Below are positions 47,150 through 59,043 of a stretch of 64,000 nt of DNA, piece after piece (the first letter of the stretch is position 1; each line of letters begins with the position of its first letter). The translations under genes and the position numbers were made by a program. The notes under the pieces were generated by a model, which searched no databases, was not told the origin of the DNA, and was given only the letters and a program-made list of their open reading frames with translations. This stretch comes from Ipomoea triloba. Lineage: Eukaryota; Streptophyta; Magnoliopsida; Solanales; Convolvulaceae. The DNA lies in NCBI RefSeq assembly GCF_003576645.1, contig NC_044923.1, positions 7,281,417-7,345,416 on the forward strand, read 5' to 3'.

Positions 47150-47275
47150 TAATACTACTGACTCTATTACAATGCAGTATCTGTTCATAACTACTTTCTC
47201 AACCTATTGAAGCACAAGAATCAGTATTGCCTCCTCCCTTATAAAGGGAAGAGTTTGATGCCACTGGATCAATGA
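47150..47275 (-). mobile_element. tRNA-derived SINE, partial
   Basis: The minus strand includes GGCATCAAACTCTTCCC and the body AATAGGTTGAGAAAGTAGTT, then ATGAACAGATACTGCATTG, very close to the copy at 9965-10,140. The B-box segment is deleted. Confidence 0.6.
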
Positions 47276-47667
47276 AAATTTAATTGAATAATATCAAGGG
47301 AAGTAAATATTACATAGAATCCTTTTCCAAGTGATTGACGATCAATTAAATTTATTTAAATACTTTTTTTTTTTGAAAACATTTAAATACTTATTTATCT
47401 TTATTGGTGTCAAGTTAACCGTCTCTTATAAATATAAGAAATTTGTGTCTTTCACAATTATGAACAATAACAACACTATTTGTTGAAGATACTGTCTCTC
47501 TCAACATTTTTTTACATGCGTATTGTTTTTGAATTTTGAATATTCTTAGTGCAGATGAAATTTAATTATTCGGTATGTTTTTTTTTAATATGTGTATATA
47601 CCAAAGATATATTATATACTTACAAAAATTCATAAAAAGTTTAAATTAATTTTTTAGATAATTTAAT

Positions 47668-47792
47668 TTCTATTTGAGTCACAGAAGGTACAAAAAGTTA
47701 ACAGATGCCTCCATTGAGACTCAAACCCACTACCTTTCATATGCGCGTGTACACCAAGTGCCACTTGACCATAAGGTCTTTGGCAAACAAAT
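47668..47792 (-). mobile_element. tRNA-derived SINE, 5' part
   Basis: The minus strand starts GACCTTATGGTCAAGTGGCA and has the B-box-like GGGTTTGAGTCTC, followed by GGAGGCATCTGTTAAC. The body is truncated. Confidence 0.5.
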
Positions 47793-48166
47793 ATGTTAAT
47801 TAATGTTTTAAAAAAAATTAATTTATCAAATTAATCTGATAACGATGTGAAAAAAATATGATTTAAAAACAGTTGAAAAATATAAAATGAATACTGAAAT
47901 TTAATTACTAGTATCTAATTATCTAATGTATTTATGTATGTGAAAAACGAAAATTGAGAAGAAATGAAAAACATGACAACTCACTTTCCAATCAAAGTAC
48001 AACCAACGACTTAATCAGCATTGTCTCCCATAAAAGCCACACCTCTTCTTCTCTGACACCCCACCCAACACGCCACTCATCAACACGTTCACCCATTCTC
48101 ACTTCATCTCTCTCTCTCTTCATCTTCTTCAACTCTCAACAAAACAACTCAAAGTTGCAGACAGAA

Positions 48167-50341
48167 ATGGAGAACGCTCAATCCTCTTTCTGGAACTTCA
48201 GCGATCGCCTCCGCCTGCAGCCGGGCTCCTTCTCCAATCTCTCCCTCAACGACTCCATCTGGAGCACCAGCTACGCCTCCAAGCGCCCCGCCGACCGGAG
48301 AAACTTGGAGGTCAATTCCTCCTCCGCCGCCGCCGATTACGCTCTCTTCGCCAACGACGGCTGGAAGGTCGCCGAGACTGTCAGTTCCCTTTCCGGGTCG
48401 GGTCACAGCGAAGCGTTCGGATCCGGGTTGAACGGCGGGTTTAACAAGGGGATTTACCCTTCCCCCGCCGTGAACTTTAATTCTTATAGTAAAGGGATTA
48501 ATGGCAAGAAGGGTGGGAAGTTTGGGTTGGAAGATGAGCATGGGCCTGGGAAATGTGGGAAGAAGAACAAGAATGTTAACAAAGAAGGAAATAATAATAA
48601 TAATAACAACAATATTTCTGACAAGAATGGAGTTGATAAGAGGTTCAAGACTTTGCCGCCTTCAGAAGCTCTGCCCAGAAACGAGACTGTTGGAGGATAT
48701 ATTTTTGTCTGCAACAATGACACCATGGAAGAAAATCTCAGAAGGCAGCTATTTGGTGAGTGCCCTTTTCCTTTATTCTTGTTTTTTGTGTATATTTTCT
48801 TAACAATTCTGTCTTTCTATCTTGTTTAGACTGGGAATTTTACCCCTTTTTTTAGTCCTTTCTGAATTTGAATTATGTTGTTGATAAATTATACTTTGGT
48901 ATCACTGGTTGGATATGTTTTCAAATAACTTGAATCTTATCCAGTCAAGATTATCTTTCGATTGGATTTTTGGATCTGGAAATTGTTCTAGTAGTGAAAT
49001 CACTTGGGATAGCAATTTATAACATTAGGTTAAGTGGAGAAGTCTTTGTGTTAGGATCAATTGGCCAAAAGCTATACCTCACAGTGACATCACATTCTCG
49101 AGTGTAATTTATGTTTGGATTATTGGATCGATTGGTAAGAATTGAAGTGTAATTTATGTGTTTTTCGCGAATTGCAGGCTTGCCACCTCGTTATCGCGAT
49201 TCGGTGAGGCAAATAACACCAGGATTGCCTCTTTTCCTCTACAACTACTCAACTCATCAGCTTCATGGTATTTTTGAGGTTGGTAATTGGTATCCTATGC
49301 TCTTTAAATGTGCCGGTTTAACACCTTGTGCTCGTTAAACGTGATTTATGTTTGCTTAAATAAATTGAATTGTTCAGGCAGCGAGCTTTGGTGGCACAAA
49401 CATTGATCCTTCGGCCTGGGAGGACAAGAAGAACCCCGGTGAATCGCGTTTCCCTGCTCAGGTATGATATGAAATGAGACGTATTTATATATATGGATCG
49501 AGTTTTGAACTTTAAAAGGCATTGCGGTTAGGTTTGTGGATTGAACTTTGGATTGCTCTGAATGCAGGTGCGTGTTGTCACGAGAAAAGTGTGTGAACCA
49601 CTCGAAGAGGATGCTTTCAGGCCGATTCTTCACCACTACGACGGACCTAAATTCCGCCTCGAGTTAAACATTCCTGAGGTAATAAATCTTTTTACTAGAT
49701 CTCTCCATATTGTACTACTTATTGGTCCTTTTCTGGTCCAACCTTGGCTTGATCAAAAAGAAGCTTTTTCATATCATCTCTGGTTTGAAATGCTTCTCAC
49801 ATTTTTACTGTTTTGCACAACTTTTGGTTTTTCACTTTATGTACCACCAGATAAGCTCCCAAAAGTAAATTGACTCTAACAAAGTAACAAACCATACATA
49901 TCTCTGCATAGTTTTTGGCCCTGTTTGGTAAATGGCCGTTAGCTGATAGCTGTTAGCTGATTAGGTTAGAAGGCATGATTAGTTGATAACATTAGCTGAT
50001 TGTAGAAGGGTGTTTGGTAAATTAGCTGTTAGCTGTTTGGTATAATTTCTTTTCTCAAAAAGCTAATTGAAAAGGCTGCTTTGTGTAGCCTTTTGAATTT
50101 TAGTATTTTGGAGTTGCAAAGAACTTATTAACCAAACACTTATATTGATTTTTTAACCAAATCAAACAACTAATAGTGGTCAAATAAGCCAAAATTGACT
50201 GATACGTTGATTATTTACCAAATACCAAATAGGGCCTTTGTGTTTTTTTACCATTCAATCTAACTTAGCTTGAGGAATGCTTGTTTCTTGATAATGCAGA
50301 CCCTATCTCTTTTGGATATTTTCGCGGAGAACAACGCCTAA
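48167..50341 (+). CDS. NRP: DCD-domain asparagine-rich protein (NRP type)
   Basis: Five exons (48,167-48,755; 49,178-49,278; 49,378-49,461; 49,568-49,678; 50,300-50,341), all GT-AG and in frame, encode 308 aa. The N-terminal half is Ser/Gly/Asn-rich, starting MENAQSSFWNFSDRLRLQ and containing LSNLSLNDSIWS-like wording and an eight-Asn run. The DCD (development and cell death) domain occupies about residues 173-305: VGGYIFVCNNDTMEENL, GLPPRYRDSV, LFLYNYSTHQLHGIFEAAS, FPAQVRVV and HHYDGPKFRLELN. Plant proteins of this type (soybean N-rich protein and Arabidopsis relatives) act in stress-induced cell-death signalling; that role is known for the family, not shown here. The start was chosen because it gives the conserved N-terminus; an upstream ATG at 47,954 in the same frame would add 71 unconserved residues. 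Intron 4 carries a MITE. Confidence 0.95.
49919..50238. mobile_element. hAT-like MITE in intron 4 of the DCD gene
   Basis: The ends GCCCTGTTTGGTAAATGGC and, inverted, GGCCCTATTTGGTATTTGG match, with repeated GTTAGCTGATAGCTGTTAGC words near the left end. It makes up half of the 621-bp intron between the fourth and last coding exons and does not disturb the splice sites. Confidence 0.65.
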
Positions 50342-50618
50342 AGACCGAATTACATAACTGAAGATGACAAGAAAAAGCATGTCAAACCAAAAAACAAACA
50401 GAAGATTAAAATTATGTTTTGCACCAGGTAGAAGAACAGTCTTGTGACATATATAACCAAGACTGATCTAAGAAGCTTGCCCTGTTGCTGGAAACCTCAA
50501 AGTAATGATATGTTTGTGTTGTGTTTTTGTTCTCTCTTTTGGGAGCTTATATAATGTTGTATAAGTGATCCTTTTACGTGGCAATAATGCCACACATACA
50601 GTACTAAACATAATGAAG

Positions 50619-50624
50619 AATAAA
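50619..50624 (+). terminator. Possible polyadenylation signal of the DCD gene
   Basis: AATAAA lies 278 bases after the stop codon, in a TGT-rich 3' region. Plant signals are loose, so this is only suggestive. Confidence 0.3.
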
Positions 50625-50728
50625 TGTCCTATCTCTCGTTTGATTATGTTTTGTCTTGATTAAGAGAGTGCCATGATAATAAGATACGAGAATCATGTTT
50701 TATTTACTCGATTGTTTATTTTGGAGTA

Positions 50729-51125
50729 GGGTTGTAAATGAACCGAGCTGAGCTTGATTGAGCTAGGAAATTGAAACTTGACCTCGGCTCGGTTACAGAA
50801 CGAGCCGGCTCGAGCTCGAAATTGATCGAGCTTGAGCTGAGCTTTGATCGAGTGGCTCGCGTGTTGTTCGACTCATTTACACACACGCACACACATATAT
50901 GGCTTGCGAGCAATTCGACGAGACGAGTCATGAGCTTAAAGTATATATATATGGCTTGCGAGCAACTCGACGAGATGAGTCATGAGCCTAAAGTATATAT
51001 ATATATGGCTTCCGAGCAACTCGATGAGACGAGTTATGAGCCTAAAGTATTTGCACTCGAGCTTGAAGTTGACCGAGCTCGAGCCGAACTTTGATCAAGT
51101 GGTTCAGTTCATTTACACTCCTATT
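50729..51125. mobile_element. TIR MITE with three internal 60-bp repeats
   Basis: The left end GGGTTGTAAATGAACCGAGC is matched by the inverted right end GGAGTGTAAATGAACTGAAC. Three tandem copies of about 60 bp (ATATATGGCTTGCGAGCAA, CTCGACGAGATGAGTCATGA) fill the middle. The flanks ATTTTGGAGTA and ATTTTAGAGTA form a near-identical direct repeat, consistent with an 8-11 bp target duplication. Confidence 0.65.
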
Positions 51126-51133
51126 TTAGAGTA

Positions 51134-52440
51134 ATTTCTTTCGTTATTCTTTAATGTATTAAGTTTCTCAGCCTATATTACACGAGACTAATCTTAAATT
51201 ACATAACTTTTAGTGAATTGTTCAATTAGTTCTTAATTTTCACTTATGCTTGTATACTCTGCGCACAAAGAAGTTTTTATTACTTCTTATCAGTATTTTG
51301 GATTTTGGGTCTCCTAGTAACTCAATGTCTTTAATCCTTCAATAGATAAAAGGGGGTTATTGGGAGGTAGGTTTGTGATCATTTTATGCACAAATATATA
51401 ACATTAATAGGTGAAAATGTGATGGTGGACTTGAGTTGTGTGGAGGTTAGACCAAGTTGGTGAACTGCTTTTGGAAACGTGCTTGAGGTCTTTCTTTTTA
51501 ATGATTTTAAAAGATAACAAGCATGATTGTTTAAATTTTAAAAGAGGGGAAATTGTAGTTTAAGTCCACAAGTTATATAGTAGGTGTAAACTTTTGTTCT
51601 TAATTAACATAAAGTTGTAATAATACTAATATAGAAACTTAAATAATACTAATATAGAAATGACAAATTTATATTTTAATTATGATTTTCTTGGACGAAA
51701 ATTTAAATAATACCCAACAAATTTTTACTACACATTAAAGATTATTTTCATGTATGGTTTAGTCGATTTTGGATGGAGAATGGATTTTTTTTTTTCAAAG
51801 TTACTTAATGGTCATTAATCACAACTCATGCCTAAAATACAAGTGGATTTTAGTGTATCCAAAATAAGGACATCCACCAAAAGAACTAAATACACCTTGA
51901 CGACTAATTAGGGACTACTATTTCAACTTTATATTAATTACGAATGAAAATTACACATACCTTATAAGTTAATGACAAATTGCAATTTTTCCATTAAAAG
52001 ATGTATCCATTTTAACTAAAAAATTAAGGCAAAATCTCTTATAAGGCCGTCTGACAGATCTTCATCCGTGAGATAAGTCATTTTTTTTATTGTTCTACAT
52101 CTTTCCTCGTATTACTCCATACAATTTTTCTCATAAGTAACTCTTCAACTCTTAATATTATATTTTGATTTAAAAGTATTATATTAAATTTTAAATCAAA
52201 AGTATCATATTTTAACTAATAAGTATTACATTTTATCTCATAAGTAAAAATTAATTAATTTATCTATGATTAATTTTACACTTTGTCACATAAATAAATG
52301 TTCAACTTGTAAATATTACATTTTGATTTAAAAATTATTATTTTTCTTTAAGTTTATTATACTTTTCTTTTTTAAGTAACAAACAATTTATTTTGTATTA
52401 GTATTAAATTTTCCAACATAAGTATTACATTTCAAGTTAT
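51134..52440. other. Intergenic, with a MITE-like segment
   Basis: AT-rich and without a gene. From about 52,028 to 52,430 it contains AGGCCGTCTGACAGATCTTC and ATCCGTGAGATAAG, then repeated AGTATTACATTTTGATTTAA words, resembling the element at 45,107-45,550. Confidence 0.4.
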
Positions 52441-52781
52441 CGGTTGTTATGCCATGGACCTGGGTCTACCTTGCAAGGTGGACCCGGGTCCATATTCACA
52501 ATTTTAGAAATCTATATATGTTCACAAATCACAATTTTAGAATTATATGTACACAATTTTAGAACTCTATATTTACAATTACAGAACTCTATATTTAACA
52601 GCATAACACAATTTTTGAATCTATATAACAAAATTGTGAATATATAGTTAAAAAATTGTGAATATTAAGTAATGTAATTTTGTATATTAATGTCTAAAAT
52701 TGTAAATATAGAGTTTTAATATTGTGAATATAGACCCGATTTTACATTACAAGGTAGATCGGGTCCATAGCATAATTTTCC
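52441..52781. mobile_element. Small MULE-type element with ATTCACAATTTTAG array
   Basis: The left end is GGTTGTTATGCCATGGACC plus a CACCTTGCAAGGTG-like hairpin (CTACCTTGCAAGGTGG). The right end is GATCGGGTCCATAGCATAATTTTC. The interior is an array of ACAATTTTAGAACTCTATAT. The flanks TCAAGTTAT (52,432-52,440) and TTAAGTTAT (52,782-52,790) are a 9-bp duplication with one mismatch. It shares its ends with the large MULE. Confidence 0.7.
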
Positions 52782-52790
52782 TTAAGTTAT

Positions 52791-54080
52791 AATATTAACA
52801 AATAATGTTATAATATAGGATATTGTGATCCAAATTTGGTGGCCTGTTATTATTTATCAACGTTTCATTATTTTGTCTTACGACGTACGTAAATTTTCTC
52901 GATCTCTTTTCATTAATTAAAAATGACAAAAACAATAGTGGATAGAGTTTATGAGAAGGTAGTGGAAGTAGGAAGTACGGTTTCTACTTTCTAGAAGCCA
53001 TTAAAGAGTGGAATTTAAAGCAATCAATTGGTGCGTGGAAAATCGGAAAGTGTTAAAAGGATTAACAATAGATTTAATAGCACTTTTGTTCTTAAAAAGA
53101 ATATTCATATTAATTTACCGTGAGCAGAATCAATTGTTAATGATGTTTTGAATAGAATGGCGGTTATCTAGTAGAACAATTGGAGTGATATGAACAATTG
53201 GCGGTTATCTCTTATAGTGTTATGTGTGCCTTGTATGAAGATCATTCTAGAATTGTTGTGAGGTGCAACTAGTAATACCGATTTTTTTTATTTGCGTGGC
53301 CCTGTGCTGATAAATAAGTGAGATCCTATCAAAGTATAAATAAACTGCGAATTGAAGAAAAGTGATTCGCGTGAATATTACGGAGTAAATTTTTTTTGAA
53401 TAATACGTAATAGAATTTAGATCAGTCATGAAAACTTAATTTTGAGCCAACATAATCACAAATACGTATACTAACTATAGGGACAGGGCTGGACTAGGGG
53501 CCCCTAAAATTTTGAGGCCATGTGCTGTTGCACATCTTGCACGTCCTAAAATTCGGCCCTGCAACTAGTTTTGTTATTCAGGTTTCCCTCTTCTCTTGAT
53601 CCAAAATATTAGTTTCTTAATTATAAAAGTAAGTTAATATCCCTCTTAGTAATATTATGTATCAAGGTGATTATTTTCGTCTCTCACAATATGAATTTTG
53701 TCTACAATATTATACATATTTTATAAAAAATAAAAGTACATGCGTTATGAAAATTTTAGAGCATGCAAAATACACGTGTGATTGTTTTATGAAGTCTAAC
53801 TCCAAGTTCCTCAAATCGCTCCGTTGCCCGTTGGTGAGCAAGGTGACATTAGCTAGTCTTATAATTAAGGGCTAATATAACCATTTTATTTATTTAAATA
53901 ATAAAATTATAATAAACTCTTTTTTTTTTTTTTGAAAATGAAATTATAATAAACTCTTAACAATAAATCTTATTAAATTAATATTTAGATGTAAAAGTTA
54001 CGTATTGATTAATTGTTAATACAGGACTTGTGTTTCAACTTTTTTTTTTTTTTAATTATGACTTTTAATTGTAAATGTGG
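52791..54080. other. Intergenic, no gene seen
   Basis: AT-rich. A small TIR-like segment at about 53,482-53,572 (ACAGGGCTGGACTAGGGGCC and CGGCCCTGCAAC) may be a short MITE. Nothing else is recognisable. Confidence 0.4.
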
Positions 54081-54099
54081 TTCCTAACCTAATTGATGG

Positions 54100-55570
54100 T
54101 TTTATTGAGACCGCGTCCATCATAAACCAGGTATATGGGTACAAAACGACAGGCTAGAGGAAGCGTAAAATGAAGACGAATCGGGATGAATTCAAGGCAA
54201 AAATGGTCAAGAATGAAGGGCCAAAACCATAGCAAAGTTCAATAGAGAATTGGAGCAAAAGAGAAGGCAGAAAACGCCATCGGGAGGGTGTCACGCTGGA
54301 GGTCACGCTGTGACCTGCAGCGTGACACCGTGGTTAGCTTTAAGATAGTCTGTGTCATGCTGCAGGTCATGCCGTGACCCGCAGCGTGACCAGCCACCAT
54401 CTGAAAGTAGCCTGTGTGGTCACGATGGAGGTCACGTCGACGTGACCTCCATCGTGACTTGCAGGCCACTTTGCGGATTCTAGGCGTCACGCTGCAGGTT
54501 ACGCCGTGACGTGCAGCGTGACGATCTGGAATCCGCGAGGCTTTAGTCACAATGAAGGTCACGCCGTGTCCTCCATCGTGACCAGGCATCTTGGAGGTAG
54601 TTTTTTTTTTGGCAAATGTCATAGTATAAATAGGATTAGGTTTTATTTTAAATCTAGCTTTCAATTTTTGTAAGTCTTCTTATAGGTTTTCTCTCTACAA
54701 ACACTTTAGAACATAAATCCTTTGTAATTCCATTACTTTTGAAGAAGATTTAGGAAGAATTCTCCATTGTATTACACATTAAACTTCAACTTCGAATTTG
54801 CTTTGTACAAATTCAATCATGTAAGATTTTCATCTTTTATATTTGCAATTCTTAATTTCCTTTTGTCTTTAAATTCCTTGCTTATTATTCCAATTGTTTT
54901 AATCTTGAATTTCATTATGAGTAGTTAAATCCTTTAGGGATTTAGATTGAATTGTTATGTATGAATGCTTATATAAATTGAATTGTTAAATCTAGGTTTT
55001 GCATTACTTTTATTATGAATGTGATTGTGGAAATGGGAAATATTTTGACTCTTGTTTGGTTAGGATCCAACCTTTCAAGAGATGTATGGAGTTGGTGTTT
55101 CACCTATGAGAATAGGGATTCAACATGATCAATCATTTTCATATTTCTAACTTGCCCTTGAGAAAGGGAAGTTGGAAGTGATTATGCACACAAGGTGTTT
55201 GATTAAATACCTCACCTAATCTAATTGCTATGAGAATGAGATTAGAACTTTGGTGGTAGCCAATGTCCACGAGAGTGGCATTGGCATTAACGTGATTCCC
55301 TCACTTCATTGCTGAACATTGTTTAGCCTAGAACCTTAGAGCATTAAAGAAGCATTTGAACATGGTTATTTGATTTAAATCCTATTCATTATCATTGTTT
55401 AGTACTATAATCAATTGTTTGTTTTACAATTATCTCATGCAAACAAACCTATCAATTCGGTTAGCTTTCAAACACTTGATGATGTTGTGTTTAGCCCCTT
55501 GCTACCCAAATCCAATCTAGCCATTCCCAGAGGACGACACTCACTAATTAAACCACTTAAAAATACAACT
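54100..55570. mobile_element. Probable LTR-type retroelement remnant or solo LTR
   Basis: The segment is compositionally distinct. The left third carries a hairpin array. Then come leader-like text with poly-pyrimidine stretches (CTTCTTATAGGTTTTCTCTC) and a right end with CATTCCCAGAGGACGACACT, a phrase of the kind found near the end of plant Ty3-type LTRs. There is no gag or pol coding. I could not define TG/CA ends or a target duplication, so this is a tentative call. Confidence 0.4.
54290..54582. repeat. Five regularly spaced 37-40 nt hairpins
   Basis: Imperfect palindromes start at 54,290, 54,354, 54,419, 54,486 and 54,546. Each begins GTCACG/GTCATG-like and ends CGTGAC, with inner GGTCACG and CGTGACC-like steps. 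Period is 60-67 bp. The third is nearly perfect around GTCGAC. The spacers between them differ. Confidence 0.8.
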
Positions 55571-56361
55571 TTCATATATATTATATATTAGGGTCTTAAT
55601 TAAGTTGTGCAAGTTGACTAGGCTTACTAAGTAGTTTGGTTGGAGTAAATAACTAGAAGTTGTTAGTCAAGCAGACTCTGTGCCTAATATAAATCTGGAA
55701 TTGATGTGGTACATGATATACATTATATAGCACATTCAATTACGGTACTCATATTGCTGCAGACTGCAGTAGACACCGATACACCTAGGATTTTGAGTCA
55801 AGTATGAGACAAAAATGGTTGACGGTCTACCGTTGAAGAGGCAACATAACAAGATGTTAAGTATGGCTGGAGATCAACATTGCTTCCGCTTCGCTACTAC
55901 GAGGTTAGGTTTCTCATAGATTATTATTCATGCCATTAGATTATATTTATATGTAACACCTTATCCCACAGAAATATTTCAATTTTGAAATTTGAAATTG
56001 GTTACCTTATATAATTCATTCTAACTAAATAGAATTTTAATATTATAGATATGATATATTTTATTATGTAAATTTCGTAAATATTTTCTTACAGTATTAT
56101 AGTTTGAGTTCTTGAACTATAGTATCATTCATCCATTTTATCTCGGGAGGTTGACGCAACAACGCTCCTAACACCCTTGGTAGGTAGTGAACAGTTTTAA
56201 AGAAAGTTTGTTTCGCACGACTTGAATCTTTAGAGTGTAAACCCATGAACAAAATGCACCCTAAGTATTTCAGGATCCTACATATTCCAATTGGTCATCG
56301 CTAATCTTCGCCTTGATCTCTGTAGCCCTAGTAGGGCTTCAATTCCTCAACAATAACTTTG

Positions 56362-56828
56362 GGTGTGTTTGGTTCGCACATGTGAATCAGAATTATCAGA
56401 ATGAGAATCATATGCTTGGTAATAGTAATGAGTTTTGGTGAATATTTTGCATAATTGGTAGTAGGGTGAAATTGGAATGATTACCAATATTGATGTTTGG
56501 TTGTATATGATAATGTGAATACATGTTTTAAAAATACAAAAATAAAAAAATCAAGACAATTGATCCTAATATAATGACATCCAAAGCATCAATATGAACA
56601 AAAAAATCAAAATAAAAATCTAAAAGTACAAATCCAAACTTAAATACTAGATTACCAATAATATGGAATGATGCCTTTTTTAATTCAGGAATTAGATTTT
56701 TAATTGATCGAAGTAGTAATCAAATCTCAGTGTTGTGTTTTAAAAAGTTGTCAAAGAAATATTAATTATGATTTTGATTCTCATTCATAGTGTCATATTG
56801 TGTAAACCCATGAACCAAAAAACACACT
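56362..56828. mobile_element. TIR MITE, copy in duplication unit 1
   Basis: The ends GGTGTGTTTGGTTCGCAC and GAACCAAAAAACACAC are inverted. The inner words GAATCAGAATTATCAGAATG and GATTTTGATTCTCATTC are also partly inverted. Its counterpart in the second unit is at 61,173-61,640, so insertion preceded the duplication. Confidence 0.55.
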
Positions 56829-57032
56829 AATTTTCTCTATCGGCCTGGGTACACTTTTTTTTTTTGGGTTTGCCCAAAGGTATCCCTCCAGCCGACAGCC
56901 AGAAGGCTAACTCCCGTCCCAACGGTCAACACACTAAGTGGTAGAGGTACACATTGTTAAGGAATTAAGCTGCTTAGTATTTGTTGATTATATTCCTATT
57001 TTCTTAAAACTGCATGCTTTAGACCATCATTA

Positions 57033-57255
57033 TTACCTGAACCATGGCACACAACTGTGTGTGGACCATAAATAAAAAATACATTTTTAATATAATAAAA
57101 GTACATTAGTTGTTTACATATTAAAGTACATTACTTGAAAGTACATTGTTTTATATATATTATTAAATAATGTACATTCAGTCTACAAATAATGTACATT
57201 TAATATCTTAAAAATGTATCTTATATCCATGGTCCACGCAACTATGTGAACCCTG
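57033..57255. mobile_element. GTACATTATT-family MITE, duplication unit 1
   Basis: CCATGGCACACAACTGTGTG at the left and CATGGTCCACGCAACTATG at the right enclose AGTACATTA-type words. The counterpart in unit 2 is at 62,297-62,540. Confidence 0.55.
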
Positions 57256-57339
57256 TTACAAACAATAATTTCCCTGCTTTAGAAGAGGACCTCTTCTTTG
57301 TAAGCTGTAACTGCATGCTAACTACTTTCATTCCTCTGC

Positions 57340-58069
57340 TGTGATGTATTATTTATACCTCATTTCATTGCTTAGTATAATATTATTACTCTCAACTTCA
57401 TATGCACTTCACAGACATCTCAATCTCCTATTATATTGGCTTTGCATATTTGCATCTCCTCGCTCTCTCTCTCCCTAGCCACCGCTGCCATCCTCATCCT
57501 CTATCTGAAAAGTAAGCTCGTTTCTCTACTGCAATTTCAAATTCTTAATCCCTTGCATTTCAGATCTAGATTAATGTGTTGTATTCTTTTTGATCTTATT
57601 TCTCTCATGATTATACATTTTGCTGTTCGTGTTGGTATATCTGATCTGTAGGGTTTGACTGGATCTCCATCCTTACCGATCAGAATTTTGCGTCTCAGCT
57701 TGGAATTTGAATATAACAATGTTTTTGAATTATTGAATCAGTTAATATATAGGATTTAAAATTTTATTGTTATTATATTTGCATGTGTAGATATAAATCT
57801 CATCATTGTGTTTGCTCGTCCAAAGAAATGGAATAGTGATTCCTCAATGAATGATGCGAAAGTTTTTACCCCATTATCTTTATTTTGTTTATTTAAAAAT
57901 GAATTTTTAATGTGAATGGATTACTTTTAATGGGACTAACTTTGTATGAGTTGAGTCGGAAATGTATAGTGGACTAACTTCATTTGCTTTAGGTTTTCAT
58001 AGATTTGTGTTGTCTCCGCCACTGGAATTCTTACTTGGAGAACTGCCGCAGTCGAGAAACTAAAAAGTC
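57340..58069 (+). promoter_or_regulatory. Promoter, 5'UTR exon and 5'UTR intron of the heptad-repeat gene
   Basis: TATTTATACC near 57,350 is a plausible TATA box. A CT-rich leader (CTCGCTCTCTCTCTCCC) ends CTGAAAA before GTAAGC at about 57,511, a good donor. TTTGCTTTAG before GTTTTCATAG at about 57,993 is a good acceptor. The same arrangement is conserved in the second unit (62,620-63,439). Confidence 0.5.
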
Positions 58070-58465
58070 ATGACTACTGAGGTGCGAAGTGAGGTTGTCG
58101 AAACAATAAGTGAGAATGCTGATGAGATTCTCAAATTAATAAGTGAGAATTCCGAATTGAAAAATGAGTATCCCGAATTAATAAGTGAGATTGTCAAAAA
58201 AAAGAATGAGAATACCAAACTAAAAAGTGAGATTGCCAAAGGGAAAAGTGAGATTGCCAAAATAGTAAGTGAGACTGTCAAAATAAATAGTGAAGATGCT
58301 GTAAAAGAAAATGAGATAGCCAAATTAGAAAGTGAGATTGCCGAATTAAAAAATGATATTACCAAATTAAAGAGTGGGATTGACATGTGGAGTGTCATAC
58401 GGGAAGAGATGAAGCCCCTCGAAGACATGGTGGCAAAGGCAAAGAGCATTCGAGGTGGACAATGA
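58070..58465 (+). CDS. Heptad-repeat coiled-coil protein, copy 1
   Basis: A single coding exon of 131 aa, not recognised as a known family. Apart from one four-residue interruption, residues 6-110 read as consecutive heptads that mostly begin S-E or N-E: SEIVKKK, NENTKLK, SEIAKGK, SEIAKIV, NEIAKLE, SEIAELK, NDITKLK. Hydrophobic residues recur at fixed positions, so a coiled coil is strongly expected. At DNA level this is a 21-bp repeat near AGTGAGATTGCCAAA. The last 25 residues (DMWSVIREEMKPLEDMV, AKAKSIRGGQ) are non-repetitive. No signal peptide or membrane segment. The conserved ATG, 5' intron layout and an open frame kept in two diverged copies argue that it is a real gene. Function unknown. 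Confidence 0.75.
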   Translation: MTTEVRSEVVETISENADEILKLISENSELKNEYPELISEIVKKKNENTKLKSEIAKGKSEIAKIVSETVKINSEDAVKENEIAKLESEIAELKNDITKLKSGIDMWSVIREEMKPLEDMVAKAKSIRGGQ

Positions 58466-59043
58466 AGATGATGCTACTACATCTTGTATGAAGCCTATGG
58501 GTTGTTTTATGTTTTAGTGTCTTTAATTTGCTTTCACATACAATATAATATATATCATTGATAGGGATGATTTCATTCAATAATCGAAGCCAATTATTCA
58601 TTTCCATTATACTTTATCTATCCTTAATAACTATATTAATTATATTCTGATAAAGCTAATACCAAGAATCAATAATATATTGAAATAAAATTAAATTATA
58701 TTATATTCTAAGATAATATCAAATTTTATCATATCTAAAAACTAATAAGTGTGAATGAAAGTTATACTTTTAGTTTATGTCCATTTTTTAATTTGTTACA
58801 TTTTTTATACATTATGATATAAGCGTTGTACTATAAAATATTTTGAAAACCATATAAATCCAACCAAAATCAATTTATTAGTATAGCCCAAGCCATAATT
58901 AACTCCTTCAACTCAGCCATGGATGCATTTCCCATGCAGTGCAATCTTCTTCATCTATACATAACTCCATCAGCCGATCCCCTAATTCTCCAGTGCTGAA
59001 ATCTTTAAATAATGATGTAGAGCCCAATCAAGCTCTTTCTAAA

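Larger units (their letters stand above)
44546..47950. other. Intergenic region upstream of the DCD gene
   Basis: No gene is supported. It holds a TIR element at about 45,107-45,550 (ends ACAATTTTGTGAGACCATCT and GTCTCACGAATCTCACAC, interior AATGTAATACTTTTACAT words); a GTACATTATT-family fragment (45,635-45,780); a GC-richer stretch at 46,060-46,260 with a perfect G-box CACGTG (46,139-46,144); and two SINE copies. Confidence 0.5.

Noticed and set aside
54239..54664. Minus-strand 141-codon open frame rich in Arg, His and Thr
   Set aside because: It is produced by the GTCACG hairpin array; composition and repetition follow the DNA palindromes, and no homologous protein comes to mind.
57436..57651. 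Small plus-strand frame beginning ALHICISSLSLSLATAA that looks like a signal peptide
   Set aside because: It lacks an ATG at its start and is interrupted by a good splice donor. It is better read as the CT-rich 5'UTR exon.
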